Part shown: positions 43,225 to 52,140 of the stretch, in pieces | Layout of the letters: each line of letters begins with the position of its first letter | Position numbering within the stretch: position 1 is the first letter of the stretch | Source: Rossellomorea vietnamensis | Lineage (GTDB): Bacteria > Bacillota > Bacilli > Bacillales > Bacillaceae_B | Length of the DNA: 64,000 bases | Reading direction: 5' to 3' | NCBI RefSeq assembly: GCF_025398035.1 | Contig: NZ_CP104558.1 | Location: 1,984,001-2,048,000 of the forward strand | Notes under the pieces: model-generated | Seen by the model: only the letters and a program-made list of their open reading frames with translations | What the model was told of the DNA's origin: nothing | Database searches by the model: none | Position numbers and translations under genes: made by a program

Positions 43225-45087
43225 TTAATGTGTTAATTTTACATTTAAATAGGTGTTTTCCAATTGCTCTGGTGTCATATTTTTTGCCATTTCCCGTATT
43301 TTTTCATCGATAACATCAATTCTATATCTCCATTGAGATCCAATTGAAGAGTTAACTCCCTTATGCCCCATGCCACCAATTTGATCCGGTTTTCCACCTG
43401 CAATTTGATCTGGATTATGAAGCGCCGCTTGAGTATTCAGCCATTCTTTAGCTTCACTTTCTGCTTCATCAAATGATTTCCCGTTATCCATTAGTTCTCC
43501 AACCTTATCAGAAAATGCTTCCTCTCGAGCCGTTTGTTGAGCAACATTGCCTTCTATCGCTCGTCCCTCAGCAATGTACCTATCTCTATTTTTCAGATAT
43601 TCGTCAATCGTTAATTCATTCATACCTTTTTCCTGATCCTTTAATTGTCTCACAAACTCTTCTGAATCATATTTTGCATTGTACTTAAAATTAACTTCTA
43701 TTTCTATAACTCTAGGTGCATGTTTTAAGTTCTTCCCAGAAACCACCACATGCCCATCCTCATTCAACAACACCTTCCCCATCCTCGAGAAAGTCTCCGA
43801 CTGAGCCACCCTCGAAACCGGACCGGCCACTACCTTTTGATAGGTCTTCTCCATCACCGATTTCACTTTCCCTGGATTCAGGACATGTTTGGTCTTCCGG
43901 AACAGCTCTTGAAGAAGTCCAGAAAAAGAGTTCAATCCCAGTGCCCTTTTTCCGGTTCGGGAAGAAAGCAGCTGATGTGCGGTGTCTTCCACTTTTCCAA
44001 AGGTGCTTTTGACTCCGTTGTGGATGAAGGATTTGATACTGGCCGTCGTCATAACGTTGTAGGGTACGTCCGTTTTGGAGCTCATTTTGCCGGCTTTGCC
44101 CATCTTGCCGACTTTGTCTACGCCTTTCGCTCCGAAAATGGATGCGGCGATGTATGTTCCCGCGTAGGAAAAGTATCTCGCCCGGCTTCGCACATCTCCG
44201 TTGACGACTTCTTCTTCAAAGGATTGTTTCAGGTCCTTCCATATGTACTTCGCCGTGTCGATGGGGTGAAGGACGGTATGAATGATGCCTTTGAAGAATC
44301 CGATGGGATCGGTGAACAGGGCGATGAGCGTGTCAACGAGATCGCTGACGATATCCACAATCGCAAACAGGGCTCCTTCCACGGTCCCAAGAAATTCGGA
44401 TACTTTATTTTTGACCATGACCGATGTAAACTCGGATAGTTTGAATAGAAACGATGAGTCTTCCTGATGAGCCTTCTTCTCTATTATACCAAGCTTTCCT
44501 TTTTGAAAAACAGTTTGGAGCCGAGCGATTTGCTGCGTCATCGTGTGGACCTGTTCTTCAAGGGAAGATAGAGAGGCCGTTTGAGTATGGTCGAACTCAT
44601 GCAGCTTTCGGAGGCTGAGTTCTTTTTCCTCCTGGGCATGGGTCACCTGCTGTAAAAACGACCAGTCCTGGATTCTTGGCACCGATACGATGTCTGATAC
44701 ACTTCTGATGGTAGCATTGGCTTCCCCCGTCAGTTCCACCGTTATCTGCCGTGCCCGGTGAAGCCCTTCTTCTACTTCATTGTCCAGAAAGCTCTGCCTC
44801 ATGAACCCGTCAGGCGATGGCTCTAAGTGACCTAGAGCCTCCTTCATCTGCCGAATGACGGATTGATAGTCGGATAAAAACAACCGGTACTGTTCCAACA
44901 TGGGAAGGTGCTGACTCCGGTAGAAATCCCGGATTGCATTCCCGCCCTCCCCCTTAAACGCATCATCCAGATTGACCACGTCCTGAACGGCTCTTTCCAT
45001 CTGTTGTACCTGATCTTTCTGAGAGGACAGGGTTTCTTCTATTTCGTTCATTCCATTGTGAAAGCCGTCAACATCCAGTATTTTCAT
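43225..45087 (-). CDS. LXG polymorphic toxin with Ntox15-like DNase tip
   Basis: The 620-residue protein begins with an LXG domain (MKILDVDGFHNGMNEIEETL, residues 1-200), the T7-type secretion targeting region. A hydrophobic/Gly-Ala-rich middle part follows (about residues 230-330). From about residue 450 the tip reads FKYNAKYDSEEFVRQLKDQ, LTIDEYLKNRDRY, LHNPDQIAGG and SSIGSQWRYRID, the Ntox15 signature with the HxxD motif. The tip is clearly AT-richer than the LXG part, which suggests a swapped-in toxin domain. It is secreted against competing bacteria; the DNase activity is known for the family, not shown here. Confidence 0.92.
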   Translation of the reverse strand: MKILDVDGFHNGMNEIEETLSSQKDQVQQMERAVQDVVNLDDAFKGEGGNAIRDFYRSQHLPMLEQYRLFLSDYQSVIRQMKEALGHLEPSPDGFMRQSFLDNEVEEGLHRARQITVELTGEANATIRSVSDIVSVPRIQDWSFLQQVTHAQEEKELSLRKLHEFDHTQTASLSSLEEQVHTMTQQIARLQTVFQKGKLGIIEKKAHQEDSSFLFKLSEFTSVMVKNKVSEFLGTVEGALFAIVDIVSDLVDTLIALFTDPIGFFKGIIHTVLHPIDTAKYIWKDLKQSFEEEVVNGDVRSRARYFSYAGTYIAASIFGAKGVDKVGKMGKAGKMSSKTDVPYNVMTTASIKSFIHNGVKSTFGKVEDTAHQLLSSRTGKRALGLNSFSGLLQELFRKTKHVLNPGKVKSVMEKTYQKVVAGPVSRVAQSETFSRMGKVLLNEDGHVVVSGKNLKHAPRVIEIEVNFKYNAKYDSEEFVRQLKDQEKGMNELTIDEYLKNRDRYIAEGRAIEGNVAQQTAREEAFSDKVGELMDNGKSFDEAESEAKEWLNTQAALHNPDQIAGGKPDQIGGMGHKGVNSSIGSQWRYRIDVIDEKIREMAKNMTPEQLENTYLNVKLTH

Positions 45088-45099
45088 AGAGTGCCTCCC

Positions 45100-45381
45100 T
45101 TACCGGCTCAAGGTCATGGTAGAAGAAAGAGTGCGATCGGTTTCTTCCATGCCTTCTACAGAAAGTTGCGTGGCCGCCTGGTTTTCCATCAGAAGCTCTT
45201 GATAGCTCTCCAGCATCTTTTGGCATTGTTCATTGAGTTCATTCAGCTTGTTGATGACCTCCAGTTCATTCGCCCCGCCAATCTGCTTTGGATACGTCGT
45301 ATTCCAAGCGTCAATCGTCTGACGAAGCTTGGAAAGCGCCCTCTCCGTCTCTGAGTACTGAATCTGGATTTCAGTGTGCAT
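45100..45381 (-). CDS. YwqI-like (DUF5344-type) small partner of the LXG toxin
   Basis: A 93-residue all-helical protein (IQYSETERALSKLRQTIDAW, QCQKMLESYQELLMENQAAT). Its size and helical pattern fit the small WXG100-like partners that bind the LXG domain and help present it to the T7-type secretion machine. It lies 12 bp upstream of the toxin gene in the same operon. The DUF5344 label is from pattern and context. Confidence 0.75.
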   Translation of the reverse strand: MHTEIQIQYSETERALSKLRQTIDAWNTTYPKQIGGANELEVINKLNELNEQCQKMLESYQELLMENQAATQLSVEGMEETDRTLSSTMTLSR

Positions 45382-45564
45382 ATGATCGGTCCTTTCTATA
45401 TAAATCTATTTATTTTTAACATCCTATAAAATTCCAATTCATAGAATATCGTACCATCGTTTCTGTGGTCATTCTATTATGAACCAAGGTTTTTCTAGAA
45501 TTAGGAAATAGTGCTCATTTCTTAAGTAACAAAAAAGTAATTAGACGTATTCTTTATTAAAAAG

Positions 45565-45590
45565 AAGCATGAGAACCGTCCCCATGCTTT
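45565..45590. repeat. Short palindromic repeat, AGAACCGTCCCC type
   Basis: GAAGCATGAGAACCGTCCCC followed by ATGCTT; arms GAAGCAT and ATGCTTT pair. It lies after the end of the Cys-rich protein gene on the minus strand. Confidence 0.8.
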
Positions 45591-45621
45591 CCTACCCATT
45601 TATTTTTGGCGAATTCAGCTT

Positions 45622-46266
45622 TTATACACAAGTAGGAAGAACTAAAAATCCAGCTATAGTTAATTGTATATTTCCAAGAGAGTCTATTTCGATGGCATAT
45701 GATCTAGCACCTATACCGATTTGGCAGAAGTCAGGACAAGGAGTGGGAGTACAAGTGTAGCAGATAACATTGTTGACGCAGAATGTTTCTCTATTAGCTG
45801 CAGTAACTAATCCAAAACCGCAGTTTGGAGTGGAGTGTATACTTAGGGAAAGTCTTAGGGAACCAACAGCACGTACACGATTTACGGCAATCTCACATCC
45901 TGTAATTGGAGGCTCTCCGGGACATGGACTCGTAACGGTTGCACCTTCAAGAATACAGGGTTCAGGAACACAATGAATACAGCAAGCATCAATGGCAAAA
46001 TCAACCTCTATACTTTCATATCCACATGAAGAAAACGGTGTAGCCGTTCTTATACGAAACGGAACTAGACGATTACAAGGTGCTGAACCGCAGGAAGGGA
46101 CAGTCACTTGTTCTCCTGTTTCACCCTCAAATCCTTCATTTTCTTCTTTGAAATTTTCTATAGCTTTTATAATTCCTGGACGATCCTCTTCTACTACATT
46201 TATAAAATATATCCCGTTTTCATCAATAGATTTTTGCAACTCTTTCATACTATTACCTATTTTCAT
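45622..46266 (-). CDS. Cysteine-rich protein, probable spore-surface component
   Basis: The 214-residue protein has a charged N-terminal 50 residues and then a Cys-rich part with about 19 cysteines in pairs and triplets (SCGSAPCNRL, DACCIHCVPEPC, CYTCTPTPCPDFCQ). There is no signal peptide, so the cysteines probably form disulfide crosslinks in a mother-cell-assembled structure such as the spore coat or exosporium. Nearby genes are of the same type and some have SigK-like promoters. I do not recognise an exact family. AAAAGGAG precedes the start. Confidence 0.65.
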   Translation of the reverse strand: MKIGNSMKELQKSIDENGIYFINVVEEDRPGIIKAIENFKEENEGFEGETGEQVTVPSCGSAPCNRLVPFRIRTATPFSSCGYESIEVDFAIDACCIHCVPEPCILEGATVTSPCPGEPPITGCEIAVNRVRAVGSLRLSLSIHSTPNCGFGLVTAANRETFCVNNVICYTCTPTPCPDFCQIGIGARSYAIEIDSLGNIQLTIAGFLVLPTCV

Positions 46267-46421
46267 TACTTTTTCTCCTTTTAAATTTTTGTAACTTCCT
46301 GAAGCACTTATTAATAGAAGAATCTACTATCAGGGTCTGCATGAATGTCACGTTCAATTACCGTGGAAAGTCCCTGCATTTTTTCATTTAAGTGAAATGA
46401 CATTTCTTAAAGATGAATAAA

Positions 46422-46447
46422 ACCCATAGCAATGACTTACTATGGGC
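46422..46447 (-). terminator. Terminator after the 84-residue protein gene
   Basis: CCCATAG and CTATGGG pair around a 10-base loop; on the minus strand TTTTATT follows. It lies about 170 bp after the stop at 46616. Confidence 0.6.
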
Positions 46448-46615
46448 TCAAAATTCACAAAGAAATACACTCCTGTCTGAACCTCATCCGCATATAAGCA
46501 CACTCTCTATAAGAGATAGGGGCTATAAGATGGAGTGAAGGGACAGAAATTCATTTAGTCCTTTTGATAGATTCTTTTCTATCAAACGATAAACCCTTTA
46601 AACATTTACAAAATA

Positions 46616-46870
46616 CTAGCATTCCAGAGGATTACGATAATACTCGTGAGGTGGAAAATGGAACGTCCCACCTATAACAAGGATACGTTGACCTTCTTGA
46701 AATATAAGTGTTTGAGCATCGATTCCTTGCAAAGTCAGTTCTACTTCTGAATCATTTGATTTTGCTGTATAAAGTACCACGCCGTCCGATAATGAGCGAT
46801 CCCAGTTTTTATCGAAGGTTGCTAATAAAACACGATTGGATACTGAATAGTTTGTTTTAATAGTTTTCAT
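46616..46870 (-). CDS. Hypothetical 84-residue protein of the spore-surface-like cluster
   Basis: A small protein, MKTIKTNYSVSNRVLLATFD at the N-terminus and FHFPPHEYYRNPLEC at the end, with a predicted beta-rich middle (VVLYTAKSNDSEVELTLQG, LIFQEGQRILVIGG). It starts after AAGGAGGTGATTTC, a very strong ribosome binding site. CATAATGTA, a SigK-type -10 element, lies shortly upstream on the minus strand, which would place expression in the mother cell. No family recognised. Confidence 0.55.
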   Translation of the reverse strand: MKTIKTNYSVSNRVLLATFDKNWDRSLSDGVVLYTAKSNDSEVELTLQGIDAQTLIFQEGQRILVIGGTFHFPPHEYYRNPLEC

Positions 46871-47000
46871 GAAATCACCTCCTTTCTTTTAATACATTAT
46901 GCAAAAAGGGGAAAAATGGGATTTCGTTTGCCTATTATGGGGAAAAATGATGAATCCACGGATTTTTAATTCCTTTAGCCTAATAAATAGACTTGCCTAT

Positions 47001-47027
47001 ACCAATCTTTCATAATGACATACCTTA
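47001..47027 (+). promoter_or_regulatory. SigK-type promoter candidate
   Basis: AC at 47001, 16 bp, then CATACCTTA at 47019-47027, which fits the SigK pattern AC-N16/17-CATANNNTA. It lies about 37 bp before the decayed small gene at 47064. Confidence 0.45.
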
Positions 47028-47063
47028 TAGAGTAACGATTGAAAGATAACAGGAGAGAAGTCT

Positions 47064-47233
47064 ATGAAACTGAAGCATGAAGCTGTTAAACAATTAGAAG
47101 ATAGATTAAAAGTTCAATTGGGCTAGGAAGTAAAAGAATTGAGAGATGATCTGATCTATTAAACTCAAAAATAGGTGATGAAGTAGGGGTTATGACGAAT
47201 AGCGGTAAAATGACATTTGGAAGTGTGGCTTAA
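47064..47233 (+). pseudogene. Decayed small gene of the spore-surface-like cluster
   Basis: After GGAGAG the first frame reads MKLKHEAVKQLEDRLKVQLG and stops at TAG; beyond the stop it continues EVKELRDDLIY to a second stop. A shifted frame then reads NSKIGDEVGVMTNSGKMTFG to its end at TAA. The pieces line up as one protein of about 55 residues broken by a nonsense codon and a frameshift. The promoter is of SigK type. No family recognised. Confidence 0.5.
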
Positions 47234-47260
47234 ACTAATGATAGAAAAGAGGTGATATTC

Positions 47261-47974
47261 ATGAAAAGTCATTCAATAAGCGATCAGTATGAGAAGTCTG
47301 AAAGCCTCCTTAAGTATTACAATGCAGTTGAAACCTCAAGTACATTTTTAAAAGTAATACCGGTGAGTACTACTGAAACAGGGCTTGAAGTTCCTTTGAG
47401 TTTAAAACGTATTTGCCCGGGAGATCAGATAGAACTAATTGCAACCATTAATTGGTTAGCTGCGTTAGGAGGAACTCCTATTGTCGCTGCCCAACAATTT
47501 CTAAGTACTGAGGAGGTAGTGACAACTGTCCAGACAAACATACATTATTTGCTGGAAGTTCCTATTGTCTTTACTGTTTATCGTGATGGTGTATTCATGC
47601 GCCAAACAATGGATTTTAGAACACTTTTGTTCTCATTCAATATTCCAAGTATTGTCATCACGGATTTTACAACTATAGGGGATATCGTTCTCAGACCATT
47701 ATCTCCTACTATTACAGGGGCACCTCCTTCAGCAACCACGACATTTCAGTGTCTTGATAAAAACCCATTAAAAAGTGATCATGTGTATAGCATAACTGCT
47801 CAAATACCCAGTTTTTCCCTAGTGACATTTACACCTGTTCTAAGTACAACATCCACAGAAGTTCCACTCATACCGATAAGAACTGCCTGGACTATACCTT
47901 ATTCTAAGTTTGCTGCCGTTTCGTCCGTTCATTTTACAGGAAAAGTCATTGTTGAAAAGAATGAGGATAATTAA
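47261..47974 (+). CDS. Probable spore-surface protein, paralogue 1
   Basis: About 237 residues, starting MKSHSISDQYEKSESLLKYY. The protein shares its whole layout with the gene at 48154-48885: SSTFLK, LSLKRICPGDQIELIATINWL, LLEVPIVFTVYRDG, then TFQCLDKNPLKSDHVYSIT and VTFTPVLSTTSTEVP. It looks like an all-beta, jelly-roll-type domain. It is translated from the ATG at 47261 with AGAGGTGA upstream; a GTG 9 bp earlier is less suitable. No signal peptide. A coat or exosporium role is inferred from the neighbours and the SigK-like signals. Confidence 0.62.
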   Translation: MKSHSISDQYEKSESLLKYYNAVETSSTFLKVIPVSTTETGLEVPLSLKRICPGDQIELIATINWLAALGGTPIVAAQQFLSTEEVVTTVQTNIHYLLEVPIVFTVYRDGVFMRQTMDFRTLLFSFNIPSIVITDFTTIGDIVLRPLSPTITGAPPSATTTFQCLDKNPLKSDHVYSITAQIPSFSLVTFTPVLSTTSTEVPLIPIRTAWTIPYSKFAAVSSVHFTGKVIVEKNEDN

Positions 47975-48153
47975 ACATCCTGGAGACGTAGTTATGTTCA
48001 CTTTTTAAAATGAAATTCTGTAAAACTCCGTTGTTTTTTGCACATCGTTGATTCGAGTTGAAGTTGGCCAATCCAGGTGTTGCTGAGTACCTTCAATGAA
48101 AATCAACAAACACAATTAAGAGATCCTAAAATAATTGAAAGGAGGTGTTAATG

Positions 48154-48885
48154 ATGAACTATCAATCAAAAATCGGCCACCATGGGAATTCTGATGAATT
48201 GCTAAAATATTACGATTCAATTGAAACATCTTCTTCATATTTAAAAATGATATCAAATAGTGGTACCAGTGAAACACCATTGGATGTTGCATTAGACTTA
48301 AAACGTATCTGCTCACATGATCGGATAGAATTAATTGCCACAACAAATTGGCTGGCGCATTTAGGAGGATCTCCTGCTGTCCAAATTACTATCCCAAGAA
48401 CTGATCAGTTGTTAACAACTAACCTAACACCCTTATATTTTCTACTAGAGGTACCAATCACATTTAATGTGTATCGTGATGGGGTATCTGTATACAAAAC
48501 GACGGATTATCGAACACTTTTGTACAATGCCAATATACCAAGTACGGTAACATCTATTACGGGTGTCACAAGGCTAGAAAGTATCGCTCTCCGCCCTGTA
48601 GCAGCCACTTCTACTGGGACACCGCCTGCAGCAACCACCACATTTCAATTTATTGATCAAAACCCATCCAAAGAAGAGCATGTCTATACCATAAGTGCGC
48701 AAGTAAACAATCTATCACTTGTAACATTTACACCTGTTTTAAGTACAACATCCACAGATATTCCAGCAATCCCGGTAGGCTATAATGCGAGTTATGGTTC
48801 ACTGTCTTCTTCTGTATCGTTCGTTAGTTTTTCCGGAAAAGTTTTTGATAAAATGGAGAATTTTTGTAAGGGTGACTATGAATGA
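48154..48885 (+). CDS. Probable spore-surface protein, paralogue 2
   Basis: About 243 residues, starting MNYQSKIGHHGNSDELLKYY. It repeats paralogue 1 closely (LDLKRICSHDRIELIATTNWL, LLEVPITFNVYRDG, TFQFIDQNPSKEEHVYTIS, VTFTPVLSTTSTDIP). GGAGG ends 8 nt before the ATG at 48154; another ATG lies one codon upstream. The two genes are a tandem duplication separated by 170 bp. A terminator follows. No family name is recognised. Confidence 0.62.
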   Translation: MNYQSKIGHHGNSDELLKYYDSIETSSSYLKMISNSGTSETPLDVALDLKRICSHDRIELIATTNWLAHLGGSPAVQITIPRTDQLLTTNLTPLYFLLEVPITFNVYRDGVSVYKTTDYRTLLYNANIPSTVTSITGVTRLESIALRPVAATSTGTPPAATTTFQFIDQNPSKEEHVYTISAQVNNLSLVTFTPVLSTTSTDIPAIPVGYNASYGSLSSSVSFVSFSGKVFDKMENFCKGDYE

Positions 48886-48954
48886 GAATGTCGGTGCCGC
48901 CAAGGTGGCCTAGTATACTTATTACAAATACTCCATTGTGACATGACAAAGCTG

Positions 48955-48980
48955 AAGGCTGTCCTTAATGGACAGCCTTT
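48955..48980 (+). terminator. Terminator after paralogue 2
   Basis: AAGGCTGTCC and GGACAGCCTT form a perfect 10-bp stem with a six-base loop, followed by TTAAAAG. The T-run is short. Confidence 0.65.
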
Positions 48981-49075
48981 AAAAGTGAGCAGTATAAGAG
49001 CTGATGCTATTTTAATCGCCTAAACATACATACTTTTTTATAAAAATCATGTAGTTTTTGAATGGCGCTTCCGCA

Positions 49076-49714
49076 TCAGATGGATGTATGAAAAAGGTGA
49101 CTTAAGTCTTCTTCTTCAACTCTGCCATCAGAGCGGATGATCATCTTTTTTGCATGAGGTTCCTTAGCTGAAGGTTCAACAGAATCTTGCAGAGTAGGTA
49201 ATTTAGCTGACACAGAATCATGCTTCTTACATGAACTGTCAGAATCCGGGCATGGGGTAATCGTTGTATTCCCTCCATAACCAGCGAAATAAATGAGTTG
49301 TACTTCACCAGAAGGCGTTATTCCTAAAAATGAAAAATAAGACACAGCCTCTTCCATTATAAGGGTAAACCCCCCTTCTACATCTGAAGATCCCGGAGTG
49401 GTGATCCTCCCCGTTCCCACAACCGTTAAATACTTGACGTCATTTTCTTCCACACACACTGGGCTGTTTACACTACTAGAACTAAATTCAAATGTTTCAA
49501 AATCAAACGTAACAAAACTATCTTTATTCACGCAATCAGGACAAATACTTGCTTGGAAACGAGCTGCATTAATAACTCCGCTACATTCACACTTCTTCTT
49601 TTTGGCAGAATCATTACAATGCACGTTTACCACCTGATTAATATTGATTCCGCCTTGCGCTTTTATCAAATCCATTAATTCATTGCTATACATAGCTTTT
49701 TTCTTTTTTCCCAT
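49076..49714 (-). CDS. Hypothetical Cys-containing protein, probable spore-surface component
   Basis: The 212-residue protein has a Lys-rich start (MGKKKKAMYSNELMDLIKAQ), cysteine pairs (KKKCECSG, SICPDCVNKD, CPDSDSSCKKH) and a beta-rich centre (YLTVVGTGRITTPG, GFTLIMEEAVSYFSFLGI). There is no signal peptide. A SigK-like promoter lies just upstream. It is the last gene of the spore-surface-like set. No family recognised; the spore link is inference. Confidence 0.6.
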   Translation of the reverse strand: MGKKKKAMYSNELMDLIKAQGGININQVVNVHCNDSAKKKKCECSGVINAARFQASICPDCVNKDSFVTFDFETFEFSSSSVNSPVCVEENDVKYLTVVGTGRITTPGSSDVEGGFTLIMEEAVSYFSFLGITPSGEVQLIYFAGYGGNTTITPCPDSDSSCKKHDSVSAKLPTLQDSVEPSAKEPHAKKMIIRSDGRVEEEDLSHLFHTSI

Positions 49715-49736
49715 CTATCATTACTCCTTTTACTCC

Positions 49737-49763
49737 AATCTATGAGAAACTCCCTTTAGCTGT
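49737..49763 (-). promoter_or_regulatory. SigK-type promoter candidate upstream of 49714
   Basis: On the minus strand AC, 17 bp, then CATAGATT, ending about 22 bp before the start codon. The match to AC-N16/17-CATANNNT is good, but the very short leader makes this uncertain. Confidence 0.35.
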
Positions 49764-49844
49764 ATAAGCGATTGTACCTATATAAAAAATCTTAATGGAA
49801 TTAGTTCGAACTGAAAATACGATCCATGTTCAAGAGGGTGTGCA

Positions 49845-49860
49845 GGGGGACTGACCCCAA
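49845..49860. repeat. Short repeat of the GGGGACTGACCCC type
   Basis: GGGGGACTGACCCCAA, with a related half-copy CTCTGACCCAAC at 49909-49920. These match the third palindrome type of the intergenic repeat collection. Confidence 0.5.
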
Positions 49861-50011
49861 ATCTTCAGTAAAAGAAGAGATTAAGTATCAACAAAAGAAT
49901 TATCATGGCTCTGACCCAACAATTTGGTTTATACTGGGAACAGGCAAATGGTGTAGCAAGCATCATACTTGTTCCTTGCTTCTATTAACAATCTAGAAAG
50001 GTGTGTCTGAA

Positions 50012-50200
50012 ATGAAATACATAGTCGGCATGTATGTGGTTATGTCTATGATGATATGTGTGAATTTGATAAGTGGATATCTATTAAACGGAGAGTATTG
50101 GGCGATCGCCTGCTGGGTGCTTACCGGGTTGTTTTTCTTTGGCACTTTATTTTTCATTAATGCTAGATATGTATTTTCGAAGAAGAAGGTTGAAAGTTAA
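50012..50200 (+). CDS. Small membrane protein with two transmembrane helices
   Basis: A 62-residue protein: MKYIVGMYVVMSMMICVNLISG forms the first helix, WAIACWVLTGLFFFGTLFFI the second, and the tail is basic (RYVFSKKKVES). The ATG at 50012 follows AAAGGTG at about 8 nt; an upstream GTG at 50003 falls within that site. No family recognised. A palindromic repeat follows the stop and probably terminates it. Confidence 0.55.
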   Translation: MKYIVGMYVVMSMMICVNLISGYLLNGEYWAIACWVLTGLFFFGTLFFINARYVFSKKKVES

Positions 50201-50231
50201 AAGAAGCACGGGGACGGTTCCCGTGCTTCTT
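50201..50231. repeat. Palindromic repeat, terminator-like
   Basis: AAGAAGCACGGGGACGGTTC followed by CCGTGCTTCTT; AAGAAGCACGGG and CCCGTGCTTCTT pair perfectly. It lies directly between two convergent genes and could terminate both. Confidence 0.85.
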
Positions 50232-50234
50232 TCT

Positions 50235-50726
50235 TTAAAACGTTGCAGTATTATTCGCCTGATCCGCCTTCACACAATCAATCGCAATCACAAGCGCCAG
50301 GATCACAGTCTCCATCTCTTCCTCCAGTATCTGCACCCTGTAGCTGTCCCCCCAACTGAACCATTCCTTCCCTACTTCGCCTACGACTCTGCCTTGGTGC
50401 AGTACCTTAAAGTTCATATCCATCCAGCTTCCTTCCACTTCAATGCCTTCCGCATCAATGGAATACTTGGCCTTCAGAAAGGATAATTCCTTCTTGATCG
50501 TCACAACCTCTTCACCATTCACCTCGACAAAAAATGTCGGCAGAAAGCTCAACACCTTTTTCGTGATCAGGGCTACTTCATCCCGATCTTGATTCATAAT
50601 GGTGAATGTCTTCGGGACCTTCATAAAACTTCCCTCGACATAATAAACGTCCTTCTCATCCTGGTCCTTTACGGTGAATTTTTCGCTCAGACTGAATACT
50701 TTCTGTTTGATGTAAAGCTCTTTCAT
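50235..50726 (-). CDS. LURP-one-related (DUF567-like) protein
   Basis: About 163 residues of alternating short strands: MKELYIKQKVFSLSEKFTVKD, DVYYVEGSFMKVPKTFTI, VEVNGEEVVTIKKELSFLKAKYSI and a C-terminal hydrophobic helix VILALVIAIDCVKA. This is the twelve-stranded barrel pattern of LURP-one-related/Tubby-like proteins, widespread in Bacillus and of unknown function. The start at 50726 has GGGGGG 7 nt upstream. Monocistronic. Confidence 0.8.
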   Translation of the reverse strand: MKELYIKQKVFSLSEKFTVKDQDEKDVYYVEGSFMKVPKTFTIMNQDRDEVALITKKVLSFLPTFFVEVNGEEVVTIKKELSFLKAKYSIDAEGIEVEGSWMDMNFKVLHQGRVVGEVGKEWFSWGDSYRVQILEEEMETVILALVIAIDCVKADQANNTATF

Positions 50727-50798
50727 AGTAGTGCCCCCCATTTTATTCTCTCCTTTATATACGATTGAGATGGGGATAAGTTCCAGTCATTCTACAAG

Positions 50799-50832
50799 TA
50801 AAAAAAAGCCGTTCCCTCACAAAAGGAACGGC
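50799..50832 (-). terminator. Terminator of the thermonuclease-family gene
   Basis: GCCGTTCC and GGAACGGC form an 8-bp GC-rich stem; TTTTTTTT follows on the minus strand. It lies just after the stop codon at 50846. Confidence 0.9.
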
Positions 50833-50845
50833 ACATACTCTCTCT

Positions 50846-51889
50846 TTATCTCTCACACGCCCAGTCATCCTTATCACGGTCATGCTTCCGTGCATATGCT
50901 GGATGATCGGAAGGGACTCCATCCGGATAGACTTTTCTCAGTTCGGTACAATTTTGATAGTACTCTTGTTCTTGAGCAGCTGCGGGTTCTTCCGTTGAGG
51001 CACTGGAGCTGGAATTAGATGTTGTCGTTGTTTTCTTTTCTTCCTTTGCATCCAGATCCCCTTTGGTCGTACCATTTTCCCCGTATGCCCAGAGACCCGT
51101 TCCATTCTCCCTTGCTTCCCGGGCAAATTTCACGAAGTAGTCGCTGTACTTCACATCCGGATTGTAGGTCGACGGCTCTGCATATCCGTTTAACACCAGG
51201 TCGGCATTGAACATCTTCGTCCGGATTTCTTCTTCGTCCATGTCATCCTTAGGAATCTCAAGCCAGATAAGACGCAGGGAACGATTGTAACGGTCCGTTT
51301 CGGACACATCTTTTTGGAGCCAGACCGTCTTACCTTCCAGCTTTTCGGTCGTATAGTTACTGGCTTCTTTTCCGTATTCTTCTGTTCTCGTTGTGGACTC
51401 AGGGGTGTTGACGCCGATGAAGCGGACTTTTCTTCCATCCTTCAATTCGACTGTATCGCCGTCCACCACGCGGGAAACCAGCACTTCTTCTAATCCGAAT
51501 GTGTCGGCAAGCTCCTGCTGCTCTTTCTCAGCTTCAGCTTTTTCATTTGCTGCCGTATCTTCTTCTTCCTTGGCTTTCTTCTCTTCTACCGCTTGTTTAT
51601 CTTCCTTTGCCTTTTGATCGACTTCCTTATCATCCTTCTCAGTGGTTGCTGCTTTATCCACTTGATCTGATGGAGCTGCACAGCCCCCGAGGATGATTCC
51701 CAGAATTCCGACCGTAATCAACCAGCCTGGTTTCCTTAAGAACATCCTTCTGCCTTTTCTCTTTTGAGAAGTTTGGTATAAGCTAAACCCCACGATCAAT
51801 AATCCAACCCAAGCTAGAGGCGTTATCATCGTCAGAAGCATGGTGACAACGATGGCAACGGCAGCCAAGATCATACGTGATCCGTTCAT
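50846..51889 (-). CDS. Thermonuclease-family protein with excalibur domain
   Basis: The 347-residue protein starts with two hydrophobic helices (residues 5-40) and a further helix ending in LGGCAAPS, lipobox-like. A charged Lys/Glu coiled segment (residues 80-130) leads to a staphylococcal-nuclease domain: SRVVDGDTVELKDGRKVRFIG, NTPES, ETDRYNRSLRLIWLE. After a Ser/Thr linker the last 40 residues form an excalibur calcium-binding motif (YPDGVPSDHPAYARKHDRDKDDWACER). It would degrade nucleic acid outside the cell while tethered to the membrane. AAAAAGGAG precedes the ATG. Confidence 0.9.
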   Translation of the reverse strand: MNGSRMILAAVAIVVTMLLTMITPLAWVGLLIVGFSLYQTSQKRKGRRMFLRKPGWLITVGILGIILGGCAAPSDQVDKAATTEKDDKEVDQKAKEDKQAVEEKKAKEEEDTAANEKAEAEKEQQELADTFGLEEVLVSRVVDGDTVELKDGRKVRFIGVNTPESTTRTEEYGKEASNYTTEKLEGKTVWLQKDVSETDRYNRSLRLIWLEIPKDDMDEEEIRTKMFNADLVLNGYAEPSTYNPDVKYSDYFVKFAREARENGTGLWAYGENGTTKGDLDAKEEKKTTTTSNSSSSASTEEPAAAQEQEYYQNCTELRKVYPDGVPSDHPAYARKHDRDKDDWACER

Positions 51890-52044
51890 TTTAGCACTCC
51901 TTTTTCGTTAAAAAAATTCTTGATCCCCTTTGGCTGACCGCAAAATTGTTTAACAGATTTGTATGTTAATTGTATTATAAAATTGCTTATTTATCAGATA
52001 ATAACGAAATTTTAGTACTTCACGAGTAAAAAAGGAGAATCTAC

Positions 52045-52109
52045 GGAAACTTGGGGACCGTTCTATCGCTTCATACAAAATGAAAGAAGCACGAGTCGCC
52101 CCGTGCTTC
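52045..52109. repeat. Two facing palindromic repeats
   Basis: GGAAACTTGGGGACCGTTCT...CGCTTC at 52045-52071 and GAAGCACGAGTCGCCCCGTG-CTTC at 52085-52109. Both are diverged members of the GGGGACGGTTCT family and lie after the end of the second toxin-immunity operon. Confidence 0.65.
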
Positions 52110-52140
52110 CGTACCTCTCATTTTCTATTCAGTCAAACCT

